Assembly: GCA_013331225.1 (NCBI GenBank)
Contig: DUGV01000284.1
Coordinates: 550-8,593 of the forward strand
DNA length: 8,044 nt
DNA from: Methanolinea sp.
GTDB taxonomy: Archaea > Halobacteriota > Methanomicrobia > Methanomicrobiales > Methanospirillaceae
Direction: 5' to 3'
Shown here: in pieces, positions 7,430 through 8,044 of the stretch
Layout: each line of letters starts with the position of its first letter
Numbering within the stretch: position 1 is the first letter of the stretch
The notes under the pieces: model-generated
Seen by the model: only the letters and a program-made list of their open reading frames with translations
What the model was told of the DNA's origin: nothing
Databases searched by the model: none
Made by a program: the position numbers and the translations under genes

Positions 7430-7434
7430 TCACC
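7430..7434 (-). promoter_or_regulatory. Ribosome-binding site of the complete GlmU-type gene
   Basis: GGTGA on the minus strand ends 6 bases before the ATG at 7423. Its first G is the last base of the preceding gene's TAG stop codon, again pointing to coupled translation within the operon. Confidence 0.7.
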
Positions 7435-8044
7435 TATCGTATCTTCGCCCCCGGGGCGATATATCCATCTACGAGCGCATGGGGCCCGATCTGTGCCCCG
7501 CAGCCAATCACCGCACCCACGTTCACCGAACAGTTGATCCCCGTCTGCACCCTGTCACCCACGATGGCGCCGAGTTTCCTGCGCTTGGTGGAGATCCCCC
7601 GCACCTTCACCTCGGCACGGTCGTGCCGGAGGTTTGCGACCTTTGTCCCGGCACCGAAGTTGCACCCGCTTCCCACGACGGAGTCGCCAAGGTAGTTGAA
7701 GTGCGGGAGGTTCGTATTCGGGAGCACAATTGAGTTCTTCACCTCTGTCGCATGCCCGATGTGGCAGCCGTCGCCGATCGTGGTCGCCCCCCGGATATAG
7801 GCATGGGGCCCTATCCGGCAGTCCCTCCCGATGCTGCAGGGCCCCTCGATGCAGGTGCCGGACCTGATTACCGATCCTTCGCCGACCGAGACCGCGCCTT
7901 TGAGCACCACGCCCTCTTCGATCACGCCCTGGATCGAGGCGGTCATCTCCTGCATCATCCGTTCGTTTGCAGAGAGGAGGACCCAGGGATAGCCCACGTC
8001 TATCCACGACGCAAACCTGCACGCGGCAAGTTCACCTTTCCGGA
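7434..8044 (-). CDS. glmU: Bifunctional GlmU (UDP-GlcNAc pyrophosphorylase / glucosamine-1-P acetyltransferase), C-terminal part
   Basis: The frame is open from the right edge to a TAG at 7434-7436, giving 202 visible residues. It enters as RKGELAACRFASWIDVGYPW, the end of a nucleotidylyltransferase domain, so the GTG at 7997 is an internal codon and the real start lies outside. The rest is a left-handed beta-helix of hexapeptide repeats (IGPHAYIRGATTIGDG and others). The acetyltransferase signature is intact. It reads PHFNYLGD at about 7706-7683 with the H..Y pair, then GCNFGAG, then ANLR with Asn at about 7634-7632. These spacings match the catalytic His, Tyr and Asn I recall for the archaeal GlmU-like ST0452 of Sulfolobus tokodaii. 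It should acetylate glucosamine-1-phosphate and, with the missing half, form UDP-GlcNAc. A second GlmU-type gene and glmS follow in one operon. The nucleotidylyltransferase activity cannot be judged here. Confidence 0.88.
   Translation of the reverse strand, partial: RKGELAACRFASWIDVGYPWVLLSANERMMQEMTASIQGVIEEGVVLKGAVSVGEGSVIRSGTCIEGPCSIGRDCRIGPHAYIRGATTIGDGCHIGHATEVKNSIVLPNTNLPHFNYLGDSVVGSGCNFGAGTKVANLRHDRAEVKVRGISTKRRKLGAIVGDRVQTGINCSVNVGAVIGCGAQIGPHALVDGYIAPGAKIR

Noticed and set aside
7434..7997. A separate 187-residue acyltransferase starting at GTG 7997
   Set aside because: The same frame stays open to the window edge and reads WIDVGYPW across the GTG, the typical end of a nucleotidylyltransferase domain. 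This is the C-terminal part of a longer GlmU.
1..8044. CRISPR array, tRNA/rRNA genes, insertion sequences, toxin-antitoxin or defence genes
   Set aside because: I looked on both strands and found no spaced direct repeats, transposase motifs, tRNA-like cloverleaf or defence domains. Nearly all the sequence is explained by sugar-metabolism genes.

Overview
The window looks like part of a methanogenic archaeon's chromosome, most likely from the Methanomicrobiales. The basis is indirect: compact operons, GGTGA/GGAG ribosome-binding sites, archaeal-type GlmU proteins with a beta-helix, and a Wzx-like flippase of a type common in these genomes. The genus cannot be named from the sequence alone. All recognised genes concern activated sugars and surface glycans. 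No RNA gene, CRISPR array, transposase, integrase or defence gene was seen.

Layout, left to right. (1) Minus strand, 1-1629: gmd (GDP-mannose 4,6-dehydratase) is followed 4 bases later by a GT-B glycosyltransferase that runs off the left edge, so only its first 192 residues are visible. (2) 1630-1819 is a divergent intergenic region. It has an AT-rich promoter-like part and a cluster of overlapping inverted repeats. (3) Plus strand, 1820-4516: a polytopic Wzx-like flippase and then a GT4-type glycosyltransferase, probably co-transcribed. By spot count this block is more AT-rich than the glmS gene. (4) Minus strand, 4524-8044: a tight operon transcribed right to left. It encodes a GlmU-type protein cut by the right edge, a second GlmU-type protein and glmS, with gaps of 10 and 2 bases. 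Its 3' end meets the GT4 gene tail to tail, 7 bases apart.

How the genes fit together. GlmS makes glucosamine-6-phosphate. The GlmU-type proteins carry out the acetylation and nucleotidylation steps toward UDP-GlcNAc. The phosphoglucosamine mutase (GlmM) is not in the window. Gmd makes GDP-4-keto-6-deoxymannose, the precursor of GDP-rhamnose or GDP-fucose type sugars. The two glycosyltransferases would use such donors to build a lipid-linked glycan, and the flippase would move it across the membrane for N-glycan or surface polysaccharide assembly. Acceptors, donors and the final glycan are inferred from context.

The most notable point is the pair of GlmU-type paralogs. The partial upstream copy keeps the acetyltransferase signature (H..Y..GD, then N.R). 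The complete downstream copy has lost those residues at the aligned positions, which suggests a split of tasks. I see no strong evidence for a wholly new system here.
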